A stretch of DNA of 64,000 bases from a bacterium (GCA_020444265.1 JAHLLH010000007.1:124001-188000); one strand, 5' to 3'; shown: positions 17,108-25,763, numbered from the stretch's first letter. The notes: generated by a model from the letters alone, not told the origin. Numbers and translations are program-made.

Positions 17108-19576
17108 ATGCCGGAGCCAACCGTCACCCAGAAAACACCCCACCTCGAATCCGAGGCTCCGGTGTGCTTCCACTGCGGCGAGGAGTGCAGCGACCACGAC
17201 ATCCTCCTGGACGGCAAGCATTTCTGCTGCATGGGGTGCAAGACGGTTTACGATCTCCTTTCCTCGAAAGAGATGTGCACCTACTACGATCTCTCAGAAA
17301 ATTCGCCTGGAATCAGCCCGCGCAGTGACGATGGATCGGTGAAGTATGGCTACCTGGATGACCCGGATATCATCAGGCAGATCACTGATTTCAAGGATGG
17401 CGCGACTCTACGTGCCACCTTCTCAATCCCATCCATGCATTGCGCGTCCTGCATCTGGTTGTTGGAAAACCTTCATGACCTGCAGCCGGGGGTGAGGGCA
17501 AGCCGTGTCGACTTCCTGAAGAAACAGTTGACGGTGACCTGGGACGAGGAGCAGCTCAGCCTGCGCATGCTGGTCGAGGTACTGGCGACGATTGGTTATG
17601 AGCCCCAGATCCGTCTCGAAGATATCCAGCGTGGCACGGAAAAAAAGACCCAGAAGTCGCTGATCATGCGTGTCGGGGTCGCCGGGTTCGCCTTCGGCAA
17701 CATCATGTTGCTCAGCTTCCCGGAATACCTGGCAACCAATGGCGATGTGGAAGCTTTCCTGCGCACTCTTTTCCGTTGGCTGAACCTCATCCTCGCCATC
17801 CCGGTGGTGTTTTACAGCGCCCAGCCCTATTGGTCGAGCGCCTTCAAAGGGTTGCGTGCGAAAACTGTCAACCTCGATGTCCCGATCACTCTCGGGGTTT
17901 CAGCGCTGTTTGGTTGGAGTCTCTACGAAGTGTTGAGCGGGATCGGCCCTGGTTATTTCGATTCACTTGCCGGGCTGATCTTCCTGCTTTTAGTGGGCAG
18001 GGTCTTCCAGGAGAAGACCTATGCCGCCTTCTCCTTTGAACGCGACTATTCCTCCTACTTCCCCCTGTCGGCGACGCTGCTTGAGGGGACGGGCCGTGAG
18101 AAGAGTGTCCCGGTGACCCAGCTCAAACCGGGATCACGTATCGTAGTCCGAAACCAGGAATTGATCCCGGCAGACAGTGTATTGATCAACGGTACCGGCA
18201 GCATCGACTATGGATTTGTCACGGGCGAATCGGACCCCATGTTAAAGGCGAGCGGGGACCTGATTTATGCCGGGGGCCGTCAAGTGGGACCGGCGATTGA
18301 ACTGGAGGTGGTGGAGGAAGTATCCCGTTCCCACCTCGTGCGTTTGTGGAACCAGGATGCCTTTACGCAGGACCGTGAGGGACGATACACCGCTTTGGCG
18401 AACCGGATCAGCAAGTACTTCACCGCTGCCATCCTGTTACTCGCGACAGGCGCGTTTGCCCTTTGGGCGCCACATGGCATCGGGACGGCGGTCAAGGTGT
18501 TTACGGCGGTCCTGATTGTTGCCTGCCCCTGTGCGTTGGCGCTGGCGACACCCTTCACCCTCGGCACGGCCATGCGTCTGCTGGGCCGTTTCGGATTCTA
18601 CCTGAAAAATGCTGAGGTGGTGGAACGTCTCGCTGCCATCGGCACCATCGCTTTTGACAAGACGGGCACCCTGACCGCCGCCGGCAGTAGCCAGGCCGAG
18701 TGGGAGGGGGAGGCGCTTAGCGAGCGGGAACGTTCCCTGGTCCGTAGTGTGGTCCGTCACTCGACCCACCCGCTAAGCGTGAAAATTCACACCCAGCTCG
18801 CAGAAGAGCCATTGATGGACACCGGCCAGGTGGAAGAGGTGCCCGGGCACGGGTTGCTGGGTGAGATCGAAGAGCATGTTGTCCGAATCGGCTCGGCTCC
18901 CTGGGTGGGCGCGGATGCCGATCACCCGGTGGCGCTGCAATCGGATGGTACCTCGCAAAGTGTTGCCTGGGTCTCCATCGACGGCGAAGTGCTCGGTCGG
19001 TTCCGTGTATCAAACTTGATTCGTCCCGGGCTTGAAGAGGTGATCCACGACTTGCGTGAGGAGCACGATCTCGTGCTGATATCGGGGGATACGGATCGTG
19101 ACCGTACCACCCTCGAACCGTTATTTGGACGGGAAGCGCTCCATTTCCAGCAGAGCCCGCACGACAAGCTGGCCTTCATCGAGCAGCGTCAAGCGAACGA
19201 TGATCACGTGCTGATGGTGGGGGATGGACTCAACGATGCAGGCGCGCTGCGAGCCGCGAGTGTCGGCATTGCGGTGACCGAGGATGTGACCAGTTTCTCT
19301 CCTGCCTGCGATGCTTTGCTTGATGCGGAATCATTGCGTCGCATGCGTAAAATCCTCACCTTTTCGCAGCGTGCGGTGAGGGTGATCGCAGCCTGTTTCG
19401 CCTTGTCCTTTGCCTACAATCTTGTCGGGCTTACTTTCGCAGCGGCGGGCAAGCTTTCGCCTTTGGTTTCGGCGATCCTGATGCCGCTCAGCTCGATCAC
19501 AATCGTGATAGTTGCCACCGGCCTGACCACGCTTGTCGCCCGTACCACCCTCGGCAAACCGGAGGCAGGGCGATGA
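17108..19576 (+). CDS. ccoI: copper-transporting P-type ATPase for cbb3 oxidase assembly (CcoI/FixI)
   Basis: 822 residues. The N-terminal Cys-rich segment CFHCGEECSD ... FCCMGCKTVY is the CcoI-specific zinc-finger-like region, followed by an HMA domain (SMHCASCIWLLE). The membrane part contains the CPC metal site in VACPCALALATP (about residue 473). The cytosolic loops hold the phosphorylation motif FDKTGTLT (about 516) and MVGDGLNDAGAL (about 705). It moves copper for insertion into the CuB site of cytochrome cbb3. The original 3' end overlapped ccoS by ATGA; a repeat insertion has since separated them. Confidence 0.95.
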   Translation: MPEPTVTQKTPHLESEAPVCFHCGEECSDHDILLDGKHFCCMGCKTVYDLLSSKEMCTYYDLSENSPGISPRSDDGSVKYGYLDDPDIIRQITDFKDGATLRATFSIPSMHCASCIWLLENLHDLQPGVRASRVDFLKKQLTVTWDEEQLSLRMLVEVLATIGYEPQIRLEDIQRGTEKKTQKSLIMRVGVAGFAFGNIMLLSFPEYLATNGDVEAFLRTLFRWLNLILAIPVVFYSAQPYWSSAFKGLRAKTVNLDVPITLGVSALFGWSLYEVLSGIGPGYFDSLAGLIFLLLVGRVFQEKTYAAFSFERDYSSYFPLSATLLEGTGREKSVPVTQLKPGSRIVVRNQELIPADSVLINGTGSIDYGFVTGESDPMLKASGDLIYAGGRQVGPAIELEVVEEVSRSHLVRLWNQDAFTQDREGRYTALANRISKYFTAAILLLATGAFALWAPHGIGTAVKVFTAVLIVACPCALALATPFTLGTAMRLLGRFGFYLKNAEVVERLAAIGTIAFDKTGTLTAAGSSQAEWEGEALSERERSLVRSVVRHSTHPLSVKIHTQLAEEPLMDTGQVEEVPGHGLLGEIEEHVVRIGSAPWVGADADHPVALQSDGTSQSVAWVSIDGEVLGRFRVSNLIRPGLEEVIHDLREEHDLVLISGDTDRDRTTLEPLFGREALHFQQSPHDKLAFIEQRQANDDHVLMVGDGLNDAGALRAASVGIAVTEDVTSFSPACDALLDAESLRRMRKILTFSQRAVRVIAACFALSFAYNLVGLTFAAAGKLSPLVSAILMPLSSITIVIVATGLTTLVARTTLGKPEAGR

Positions 19577-19596
19577 AAACGTTCCGGGAAGGTAGT

Positions 19597-19776
19597 GTCA
19601 TCCCCAGCGCGATAGGATGCGGTAGCATCCTTGTAGCCGAAGGCCACCCCCAGCGCGTCGGGGACCCCCGGGGTGGAGAACGAACGATTCGTGCTTCGAT
19701 CGACGGGGATCCCCGACGCTCGCGGGTTCCCTTCGGTCACGACAGGGCTGTTGCCCTGTTGCGCGCTGGGGATGAC
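19597..19776. repeat. element with GTCATCCCCAGC inverted ends, copy 1
   Basis: 180 bases; ends GTCATCCCCAGCGC and GCGCTGGGGATGAC are inverted repeats. Inside lie hairpins GGATGC-GGTA-GCATCC and ACAGGGC-TGTT-GCCCTGT and a second inverted pair, GCGTCGGGGA and TCCCCGACGC. Other copies, with different stem sequences, are at 25590-25763 and 37949-38121. Confidence 0.85.
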
Positions 19777-19780
19777 AGGT

Positions 19781-19855
19781 GTAGCACGGGCATCTTGCCC
19801 GTGCATCGCGCGCCGGGCGCGCGCCGGGCGCGTAAGACGTGGGCGTCTGCCGCAA
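19781..19855. repeat. triple-hairpin unit, GCACGGGC variant
   Basis: Three consecutive hairpins: GCACGGGC-ATCTT-GCCCGTGC, a GC-only CGCGCC stem, and AGACG-TGGG-CGTCT, ending in CGCAAC. The order matches the units at 23071, 25456, 37704 and 54420. It joins directly to the preceding element and supplies the rest of the insertion upstream of ccoS. Confidence 0.7.
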
Positions 19856-19871
19856 CTCTGGAGGCAGGGCG

Positions 19872-20075
19872 ATGAATGTCATCTTTGTCCTCGTCGTCGC
19901 ATCGCTCCTCGTGGCCCTTGGTTTTCTCGCCGCCTTTTTGTGGGCGGTCAAGAGCGGGCAGTTTGAGGATGGCTACACCCCGTCGGTCCGGATGCTGTTC
20001 GAGGACCGCAAAAAGAGCAAACAACAAAACACCATAGACAACCAGCAAGAACGGGAGCATGACGATGCCAAGTAG
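19872..20075 (+). CDS. ccoS: cbb3 oxidase maturation protein CcoS
   Basis: 67 residues. One N-terminal transmembrane helix (VIFVLVVASLLVALGFLAAFLW) is followed by the family motif AVKSGQFEDGYTPSVRMLFED and a charged tail. CcoS is needed for cofactor insertion into CcoN. Start ATG 19872 has GGAGG 9 bases upstream, in the second copy of the duplicated junction. The stop overlaps the start region of ccoNO (20059-20075). Confidence 0.92.
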   Translation: MNVIFVLVVASLLVALGFLAAFLWAVKSGQFEDGYTPSVRMLFEDRKKSKQQNTIDNQQEREHDDAK

Positions 20076-22188
20076 CGTCGACACCTTCCAGTACGACAAC
20101 CGGATCGTAAAACAGTTCGCCATTGCCTCGATGGTTTTCGGTGTGGTGGGCATGACGGTCGGGTTGCTTGTAGCCCTGCAGATGTTCCTGCCGCAGCTGA
20201 ACTTCGGGTCTCCTTTCACAACGTTCGGGCGGATACGCCCTCTCCACACAAACGCTGTGATCTTTGCCTTTGTTGGCAACGCGATTTTCATGGGCGTCTA
20301 CTACTCCATGCCGCGCCTGCTCAAAGCGCCGATGTGGAGCAAGAAGCTCAGCCAAATTCATTTCTGGGGCTGGCAGACGATCATCCTCAGTGCGGCGATC
20401 AGCCTGCCGCTCGGCTTGACCACCAGCAAGGAATATGCTGAGCTGGAGTGGCCGATCGACATCGCCATCGCAGTAATCTGGGTGATCTTCGGCATCAACA
20501 TGTTCATGACGATCCTGAAACGACGGGAGCGTCACCTCTATGTGGCGATCTGGTTCTACATCGCCACCGTGGTGACAGTCGCCGTGCTGCATGTCGTCAA
20601 CTCCTTCGAGATTCCGGTCAACCTGCTGAAGAGCTACTCGCTCTACGCGGGTGTGCAGGATGGCCTGGTGCAGTGGTGGTACGGGCATAACGCGGTGGCG
20701 TTTTTCCTGACAACACCCTATCTCGGCCTGATGTATTACTTCCTGCCGAAGGCGGCGAATCGTCCCATCTATTCCTACCGTCTTTCGATCATCCACTTCT
20801 GGGCGCTGATCTTCATTTACATCTGGGCCGGTCCGCATCATCTGCTATACAGTGCGCTTCCGGACTGGGCGCAGAGCCTCGGAACAGTCTTCTCGATCAT
20901 GCTGATCGCGCCTTCCTGGGGTGGGATGCTGAACGGCCTCCTGACCCTGCGCGGTGCCTGGGACAAGGTGCGTGAAGACCCGGTGTTGAAGTTTATGGTG
21001 GTCGCGATCACCGCCTATGGTATGGCAACCCTCGAAGGACCGTTGCTCTCGTTGAAGTCGGTCAACGCGATTACTCACTTCACCGATTGGACAATTGCCC
21101 ATGTCCATGTCGGGGCGCTTGGCTGGAACGGTTTCCTCACCTTCGGCATTCTCTACTGGTTGATCCCACGCATGTACGGGACCAAGCTGCACAGCGTGAA
21201 GCTGGCCAACGCCCACTTCTGGATCGGGACGCTTGGCATGCTTTTCTATGTCATCCCGATGTACTGGGCTGGCTTGGCGGAAGGCCTGATGTGGAAGCAG
21301 TTCACCGCCGAAGGTTTCCTCCAGTACCCGAACTTCCTTGAGACGGTGCTCCAGGTGGTGCCGATGTACATCGCCCGTGCGATTGGTGGCAGCCTCTTCC
21401 TGACCGGCGTCCTGCTGGGTGGCTACAACCTGATCGCGACGGCTCGCGGCGGCAAATTTATTGCCGAAGAAGAAGCCTCCGCACCGCCACTTGAAGCGCA
21501 GCCAAAGCCGGAAAAGGGTGGCTACTACCACCGTTGGATCGAGCGTCGTCCGGTCCAGTTCCTCCTGCTTTCGACAGTCGCCATTCTCATCGGCGGCATT
21601 GTCGAAATGGTCCCGATGTTCGTGATCAAGTCGAACGTTCCCAGCATTGCCAACGTCAAACCCTATACGCCGTTGGAGGTGGAGGGGCGGGATATCTACA
21701 TCCGTGAAGGGTGTGTCTCCTGCCACAGCCAGCTGGTTCGTCCCTTCCGCAGCGAAACCGAACGGTATGGCGAGTACTCGAAAGCGGGAGAATATGTCTA
21801 CGATCATCCCTTCTTGTGGGGCTCAAAACGTACCGGTCCTGACCTGCACCGTATCGGCGGGAAATATCCGGACGCCTGGCATTACAACCACATGTTGGAA
21901 CCGACCTCGATGTCACCCGGTTCGCTCATGCCGCCCTTCCCATGGTTGATTGAGGACGAACTGAATACCCACAACACCGCCGCGAAGATCCGTGCGCTGC
22001 GAAAGGTGGGGGTTCCCTATGCGAAGGACTACGATGAGCAGGCGCTGGAGGATTTGCAGACCCAGGCCGCTGCCGTCTCGCAGTCCCTTGCCGATCAGGG
22101 TATCCAAGTCGATTCGGACCGTGAAATCATCGCGCTGATCGCCTATCTCCAGCGACTCGGTACTGACATTAACCCATCCGCGAACTGA
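20065..22188 (+). CDS. ccoNO: fused cytochrome cbb3 oxidase subunits I and II (CcoNO)
   Basis: About 707 residues. I prefer ATG 20065 (GGGAG seven bases upstream) over ATG 20059. The first about 480 residues are CcoN: twelve helices with heme and CuB histidines in PLHTNAVIFAFVG, WWYGHNAVAF, WAGPHHLLYSALPDW and THFTDWTIAHVHVGALGWNG. A linker rich in Ala, Pro and Glu leads to CcoO: one membrane helix (FLLLSTVAILIGGIVEMVP) and a c-type heme motif CVSCH near residue 550. The enzyme reduces oxygen to water with high affinity and pumps protons. Separate ccoN and ccoO genes are the rule in Proteobacteria; the fusion is known in Bacteroidetes relatives. Confidence 0.95.
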   Translation: MPSSVDTFQYDNRIVKQFAIASMVFGVVGMTVGLLVALQMFLPQLNFGSPFTTFGRIRPLHTNAVIFAFVGNAIFMGVYYSMPRLLKAPMWSKKLSQIHFWGWQTIILSAAISLPLGLTTSKEYAELEWPIDIAIAVIWVIFGINMFMTILKRRERHLYVAIWFYIATVVTVAVLHVVNSFEIPVNLLKSYSLYAGVQDGLVQWWYGHNAVAFFLTTPYLGLMYYFLPKAANRPIYSYRLSIIHFWALIFIYIWAGPHHLLYSALPDWAQSLGTVFSIMLIAPSWGGMLNGLLTLRGAWDKVREDPVLKFMVVAITAYGMATLEGPLLSLKSVNAITHFTDWTIAHVHVGALGWNGFLTFGILYWLIPRMYGTKLHSVKLANAHFWIGTLGMLFYVIPMYWAGLAEGLMWKQFTAEGFLQYPNFLETVLQVVPMYIARAIGGSLFLTGVLLGGYNLIATARGGKFIAEEEASAPPLEAQPKPEKGGYYHRWIERRPVQFLLLSTVAILIGGIVEMVPMFVIKSNVPSIANVKPYTPLEVEGRDIYIREGCVSCHSQLVRPFRSETERYGEYSKAGEYVYDHPFLWGSKRTGPDLHRIGGKYPDAWHYNHMLEPTSMSPGSLMPPFPWLIEDELNTHNTAAKIRALRKVGVPYAKDYDEQALEDLQTQAAAVSQSLADQGIQVDSDREIIALIAYLQRLGTDINPSAN

Positions 22189-22201
22189 GGAGGATCGACT
22201 C

Positions 22202-22390
22202 ATGATGAGCCAGATGCTGCAAGCGGTTTCCGCCAATCTTGGCGCCTACCCGGCAATCTCCCTGATTCTCTTCTTCGTGGTGTTTGTCGGGATGCTCGCG
22301 ATGGTGCTCCGGATGAAGCGGACGCACATCGAACACATGGGCGCGCTGCCCTTGGACAACGCAGAACAGGGAGATGTCACCCATGGCTAA
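22202..22390 (+). CDS. ccoQ: cbb3 oxidase small subunit CcoQ
   Basis: 62 residues, preceded by GAGGAGG. One transmembrane helix (AISLILFFVVFVGMLAMVL) followed by RMKRTHIEHMGALPLD, the usual CcoQ layout of a helix and a short polar tail. It stabilises the core complex. Its position between ccoNO and ccoP, with a small overlap into ccoP, supports the call more than sequence identity, which is low in this family. Confidence 0.85.
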   Translation: MMSQMLQAVSANLGAYPAISLILFFVVFVGMLAMVLRMKRTHIEHMGALPLDNAEQGDVTHG

Positions 22391-23063
22391 GCATAAGGAC
22401 GAGCTACTGAATCACGATTATGACGGCATTCAGGAGTTCGATAACGATTTGCCGGGATGGTGGAAGGGTCTCTTTTACATCACCATCGTTTTCGCCTTTG
22501 TCTACCTCACCTGGTGGCACGTGCTGGGAATTGGTGACACCCAGGAAGTGAAGTACGAGAAGTCGATGAACCCAGCCTATGTCCCCCTGCCGGAAGACCA
22601 GGAACAGACCCTGGTTGACCTGGTGTTTCCCCAGTTCAAGGCGCCCTACACCAAACCGGGCCGTGAACTGAGCCAGGCCGAAATTCTCGGCGGGGTCAGC
22701 CTCATGCCGCAGGAAGAGGTGATCGAGGTCGAGATGGATACCGATGTCGAACCGGTCATGGTGGCCGCCGCGCTTGCGGACGGGAAAAAGATCTACGACC
22801 AATACTGCTTCACCTGCCACGGCATGGCCGGTGAAGGCGGGATCGGGCCAAACCTGACCGACGATTTCTGGATTCACGGCGGCACATTCCCGGATGTGGT
22901 GCACACGATCCGTGTCGGTGTCCCGATCAAGGGGATGATCGCCTGGGAACGTTCCCTGCCGAAAGAGGATATCGTCAAGGTCGCCAGCTATGTCTGGGGT
23001 ATGCACGGCACCTCGCCGCCCAATGCCAAAGCACCGCAGGGCGAGGAATTCGCGAGGCAGTAG
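22383..23063 (+). CDS. ccoP: cbb3 oxidase subunit III with a single heme c (CcoP)
   Basis: 226 residues from ATG 22383 (22374 is an alternative). The N-terminal FixP_N segment is clear (YDGIQEFDNDLPGWWKGLFY, then a transmembrane helix to YLTWW). After a linker comes one cytochrome c domain with CFTCH (about residue 142) and a Met-containing distal loop (GVPIKGMIAWERSL). Canonical CcoP is near 300 residues with two hemes; only one CXXCH is present here. It feeds electrons from periplasmic cytochromes to CcoNO. Confidence 0.92.
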   Translation: MAKHKDELLNHDYDGIQEFDNDLPGWWKGLFYITIVFAFVYLTWWHVLGIGDTQEVKYEKSMNPAYVPLPEDQEQTLVDLVFPQFKAPYTKPGRELSQAEILGGVSLMPQEEVIEVEMDTDVEPVMVAAALADGKKIYDQYCFTCHGMAGEGGIGPNLTDDFWIHGGTFPDVVHTIRVGVPIKGMIAWERSLPKEDIVKVASYVWGMHGTSPPNAKAPQGEEFARQ

Positions 23064-23070
23064 GGGTTTA

Positions 23071-23389
23071 TGTTCCGTCAGGTCCTTAGCGAAGCGGAGA
23101 CCTGACGGAACATCGCGCTTGAGGCGCGAATCATGTGTCAGATCTAAAGATCTGACACAACGGCACGACGCACAATCCGTCAGACGATGGCGTCTGACGG
23201 AACAATAGTGGCTTGGGTGCCCCGTCACCCAAGCGAAGCATGTCAGCACGATCAAGTTGTTCGGTCAGGTCTCCCGACCTGACCGAATTTCCGCCAGGTC
23301 AGGAGACCTGGCGGAACAGGGACACGCAATTCGTGCCAACGGCACGATCATCTGTCAGGTCACCGCTTCGCTAAGGACCTGACGGAACG
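23071..23389. repeat. array of hairpins with inverted end modules, between ccoP and ccoG
   Basis: The gap between ccoP and ccoG is filled by successive hairpins with 9-13 bp arms: GTTCCGTCAGGTC/GACCTGACGGAAC, a CGCGC stem, GTGTCAGATC/GATCTGACAC, CCGTCAGAC/GTCTGACGG, TTCGGTCAGGTC/GACCTGACCGAA, TTCCGCCAGGTC/GACCTGGCGGAA. The last, ending 23389, is an inverted copy of the first including its loop (CTTAGCGAAGCGG), so the whole is a symmetric element of about 320 bases. No ORF in it is credible. Confidence 0.85.
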
Positions 23390-23428
23390 ACAGAGACGAA
23401 ACAACTGGCAGCTAACATTGAGCCGAAG

Positions 23429-24916
23429 ATGATTGTCATTCAGGACCAGGGGGGCGAGAAGGGGAAACGGGAGAGCAATGAACCCGTCGATCCGCCCATC
23501 TCGTACCGGGATCGGATCGCCACGATGGATGCCGAAGGGAAACGTAACTTCATCCATCCGAAGAAGCCAAAAGGGCGGAAACATCGCGCGCGCTTTATCG
23601 TGGCGATGGTCCTTGTCGCCATCTTTTTCGCCGGTCCCTGGATCAAGATTGGCGGTCATCCGCTGTTGCTGCTGAATGTGCTGGAACGTCGCTTTGTCAT
23701 TCTCGGCCAGCCCTTCTGGCCGCAGGACTTCCACCTCTTTTTCCTCGCGATGATCGCGACCATTGTATTCATCCTGCTGTTTACGGTGGTCTACGGCCGC
23801 CTCTTCTGCGGCTGGGTCTGTCCGCAAACCGTCTTCCTGGAAATGGTCTTCCGCAAGATCGAGTACTGGATTGATGGCGATCGTGTCGCGCAAATGAAGC
23901 TGCGTGCCCGTCCCTGGGACGAGGTCAAGGTTTTCAAACGTCTCGCCAAACACGGTATCTTCATCTTTATCTCCTTTGCCGTCGCCAACACCTTCATGGC
24001 CTACCTGGTGGGGACGGATGGTTTCTTCGAACGCGTCACCCAACCGCCCAACCAGCATCTCGGTGCCTTCTTCGGGGTTGTCTTTTTCACCGGCCTCTTC
24101 TACTTCATTTTCTCCTGGTTCCGTGAGCAGGCCTGCACCCTGGTCTGTCCCTATGGCCGGTTGCAGGGAGTCCTGCTCGACAAGGATTCGATTGTCGTCA
24201 ACTACGACTGGGTCCGTGGCGAACCGCGCACGAAACCGCGTTACGCCAAGGGCAAGGACGATGTCGGTGACTGCATCGATTGCAGCAAGTGTGTGCAGGT
24301 TTGCCCGACAGGGATCGACATCCGCAACGGCACCCAGCTCGAGTGTGTCAATTGCACCGCTTGCATTGATGCCTGCGACAGTGTGATGGATGCGGTCAAG
24401 AAGCCGCGCGGATTGATCCGCTATGCCTCCCACAATTCCATCGAAAGCGGCACGCCTCTGAAGTTCGGCGGGAGGATGGTCGCCTATTCGGCGGTGTTGT
24501 TGATCCTGCTTGGCGTGCTCGCATTTTTGTTGATCAGTCGCAGCGATGTCGAGACAACCGTCCTGCGCACGCCCGGCATGCTCTACCAGCCGGTGGATGA
24601 GGACCATGTGCGGAATCTCTACTCGTTGAAGATGGTCAATAAGACGTTCGATGAGATGCCGGTCCGTCTGGTGGTCGTCGAACCGGAAGCGGGCATCGTG
24701 AACCTGGTCGGAACCGACCTGGTGATCGAATCGAACAATGTGATCGAGTCGGCTTTCTTTGTGACGTTGCCCATCAATGAGCTTGAGGGCGTAAAAACAC
24801 CCCTCCGGATCGAGGTCTATTCGGGAGATCGGAAATTGGAGACGGTGAAAACCAGCTTCATGGGCCCGGCAACCCGTCACCACGATGACGACCATGATGA
24901 GGAAGATGATGACTGA
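23429..24916 (+). CDS. ccoG: cbb3 oxidase accessory protein CcoG (FixG), ferredoxin-like
   Basis: 495 residues. Four or five membrane helices occupy roughly residues 55-215 with the NapH/FixG-type motifs LFCGWVCPQTVFLEM and REQACTLVCPYGRLQG. A double cluster ferredoxin segment follows (CIDCSKCVQVCP and CVNCTACIDACD). The C-terminal third is an Ig-like FixG_C domain in the periplasm. CcoG is a cupric reductase that supplies Cu(I) for oxidase assembly. The protein ends in an unusual His/Asp/Glu-rich tail (HHDDDHDEEDDD), possibly metal-binding. Overlaps ccoH. Confidence 0.95.
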   Translation: MIVIQDQGGEKGKRESNEPVDPPISYRDRIATMDAEGKRNFIHPKKPKGRKHRARFIVAMVLVAIFFAGPWIKIGGHPLLLLNVLERRFVILGQPFWPQDFHLFFLAMIATIVFILLFTVVYGRLFCGWVCPQTVFLEMVFRKIEYWIDGDRVAQMKLRARPWDEVKVFKRLAKHGIFIFISFAVANTFMAYLVGTDGFFERVTQPPNQHLGAFFGVVFFTGLFYFIFSWFREQACTLVCPYGRLQGVLLDKDSIVVNYDWVRGEPRTKPRYAKGKDDVGDCIDCSKCVQVCPTGIDIRNGTQLECVNCTACIDACDSVMDAVKKPRGLIRYASHNSIESGTPLKFGGRMVAYSAVLLILLGVLAFLLISRSDVETTVLRTPGMLYQPVDEDHVRNLYSLKMVNKTFDEMPVRLVVVEPEAGIVNLVGTDLVIESNNVIESAFFVTLPINELEGVKTPLRIEVYSGDRKLETVKTSFMGPATRHHDDDHDEEDDD

Positions 24917-25385
24917 TCCAGCCAAACAGCCCCCCAAACGAGAGACCTGGCCGATTGCGATCGGGGTGGTGCTGGTGGTCTTTGTCCTCGCCGTCGTGGG
25001 TTTCGGCCTCTTTTCGATCACCCAACGGAACGATTTGGTGGTTCGGGATTACTACGATGCCGGTCTGGAATACCAGAAACAAGTTGAAAGTGAGGAACGA
25101 GCCTCCGAAGGTGGCGCGCCGTTGACCGTGGCCCAGCTCAAGTCGCCACGTGGGGTTCGTTTGACCTTTGCCGAACGGTTCCGTAATCGTCCGCTCGATG
25201 GCAGCATCCGGCTCTATCGCCCCTCGAACGCTGGCTTTGACAAGAGCTTCGAGTTGGCGCTTGATGGGGACGCCCGTCAGCTCGTCCCGATGGAGAAGTT
25301 GCCTCCCGGCTACTGGAAGGTGAAGGTGGTCTGGACCCTTGATGGCGAGGAGTACTACCATGAAGAGGGGTTTGTGCTGGAGTAG
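24909..25385 (+). CDS. ccoH: FixH/CcoH family oxidase assembly protein
   Basis: 158 residues; start at ATG 24909 with GAGG six bases upstream, just before the ccoG stop. One N-terminal transmembrane helix (WPIAIGVVLVVFVLAVVGFG) and the family motif NDLVVRDYYDAGLEYQKQV, followed by a beta-rich periplasmic domain (VRLTFAERFRNRPLDGSIRL). FixH/CcoH proteins interact with CcoP and are needed for stable cbb3 oxidase. Transcription into the SafE gene must cross a 389-base stretch of repeats. Confidence 0.9.
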   Translation: MTDPAKQPPKRETWPIAIGVVLVVFVLAVVGFGLFSITQRNDLVVRDYYDAGLEYQKQVESEERASEGGAPLTVAQLKSPRGVRLTFAERFRNRPLDGSIRLYRPSNAGFDKSFELALDGDARQLVPMEKLPPGYWKVKVVWTLDGEEYYHEEGFVLE

Positions 25386-25545
25386 TGTAGCATGGGCATC
25401 TTACCCGTGCATCGCGCCCTCGGCACGAATCAAGTGTCAGATATAATACTGTGGAGTTCCGTCAGGTCCTTAGCGAAGCGGAGACCTGACGGATGATCGC
25501 GCCTGTGGCGCGAATCAAGTGTCAGATCTGAGGATCTGACACAAC
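25384..25545. repeat. two adjacent triple-hairpin units downstream of ccoH
   Basis: The first (25384-25452) starts GTAGCATGGGCATCTTACCCGTGC and is degenerate at its third stem. The second (25456-25545) is intact: GTTCCGTCAGGTC with loop CTTAGCGAAGCGG, then ATCGCGCC-TGT-GGCGCGAAT, then GTGTCAGATC-TGAG-GATCTGACAC-AAC. A stray extra half stem follows to 25566. Confidence 0.8.
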
Positions 25546-25589
25546 GGCGAACGGATCTGACACAACGGTGAACGACCATAACGTGTTCT

Positions 25590-25763
25590 GTCATTCCCAG
25601 CTCCCAATCCGGCGACAGCCGGATCGTGTGCGAAGCACACCAGGGAGCGTCGGGAATCCCCCTGATCGAGCACGAAAGAGATGACCTCAGCAGGAGGGGA
25701 TCCCCGACGCGACTGGGCGTTACACGCGTGCCTGCTTCCGCAGGCAATGTCGCTGGGGATGAC
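25590..25763. repeat. element with GTCATCCCCAGC inverted ends, copy 2
   Basis: 174 bases from GTCATTCCCAGC to GCTGGGGATGAC. Internal hairpins are ATCCGGC-GACA-GCCGGAT, GTGTGC-GAA-GCACAC and TGCCTGC-TTCC-GCAGGCA. Its right end (GATGACAGAGGG) runs into the ribosome site of the SafE-like gene at 25775. Confidence 0.85.

Larger units (their letters stand above)
19561..19876. mobile_element. repeat-element insertion at the ccoI-ccoS junction with 17-bp direct repeats
   Basis: GGAGGCAGGGCGATGAA occurs at 19561-19577 and again at 19860-19876. The first copy carries the end and stop of ccoI, the second the ribosome site and start of ccoS. Removing one copy and the 282 bases between gives a classic ATGA stop/start overlap. 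The insert carries a 180-bp element and a triple-hairpin unit and has no convincing gene. Confidence 0.8.

Noticed and set aside
19573-19966. Small frames in the insert between ccoI and ccoS
   Set aside because: They follow the palindromic elements, are Arg/Ala/Gly-rich in every frame and lack ribosome sites; the ccoS start at 19872 explains the only real gene.
23071-23389. Possible CRISPR array or integron attC sites in the hairpin array
   Set aside because: There are no evenly spaced direct repeats with unique spacers, no cas genes and no integrase, and the GTTRRRY-type core of attC is absent.
23360-25021. 553-codon minus-strand frame opposite ccoG
   Set aside because: CcoG is certain from its ferredoxin motifs; the antisense frame is rich in Asp, His and Arg and resembles no protein.
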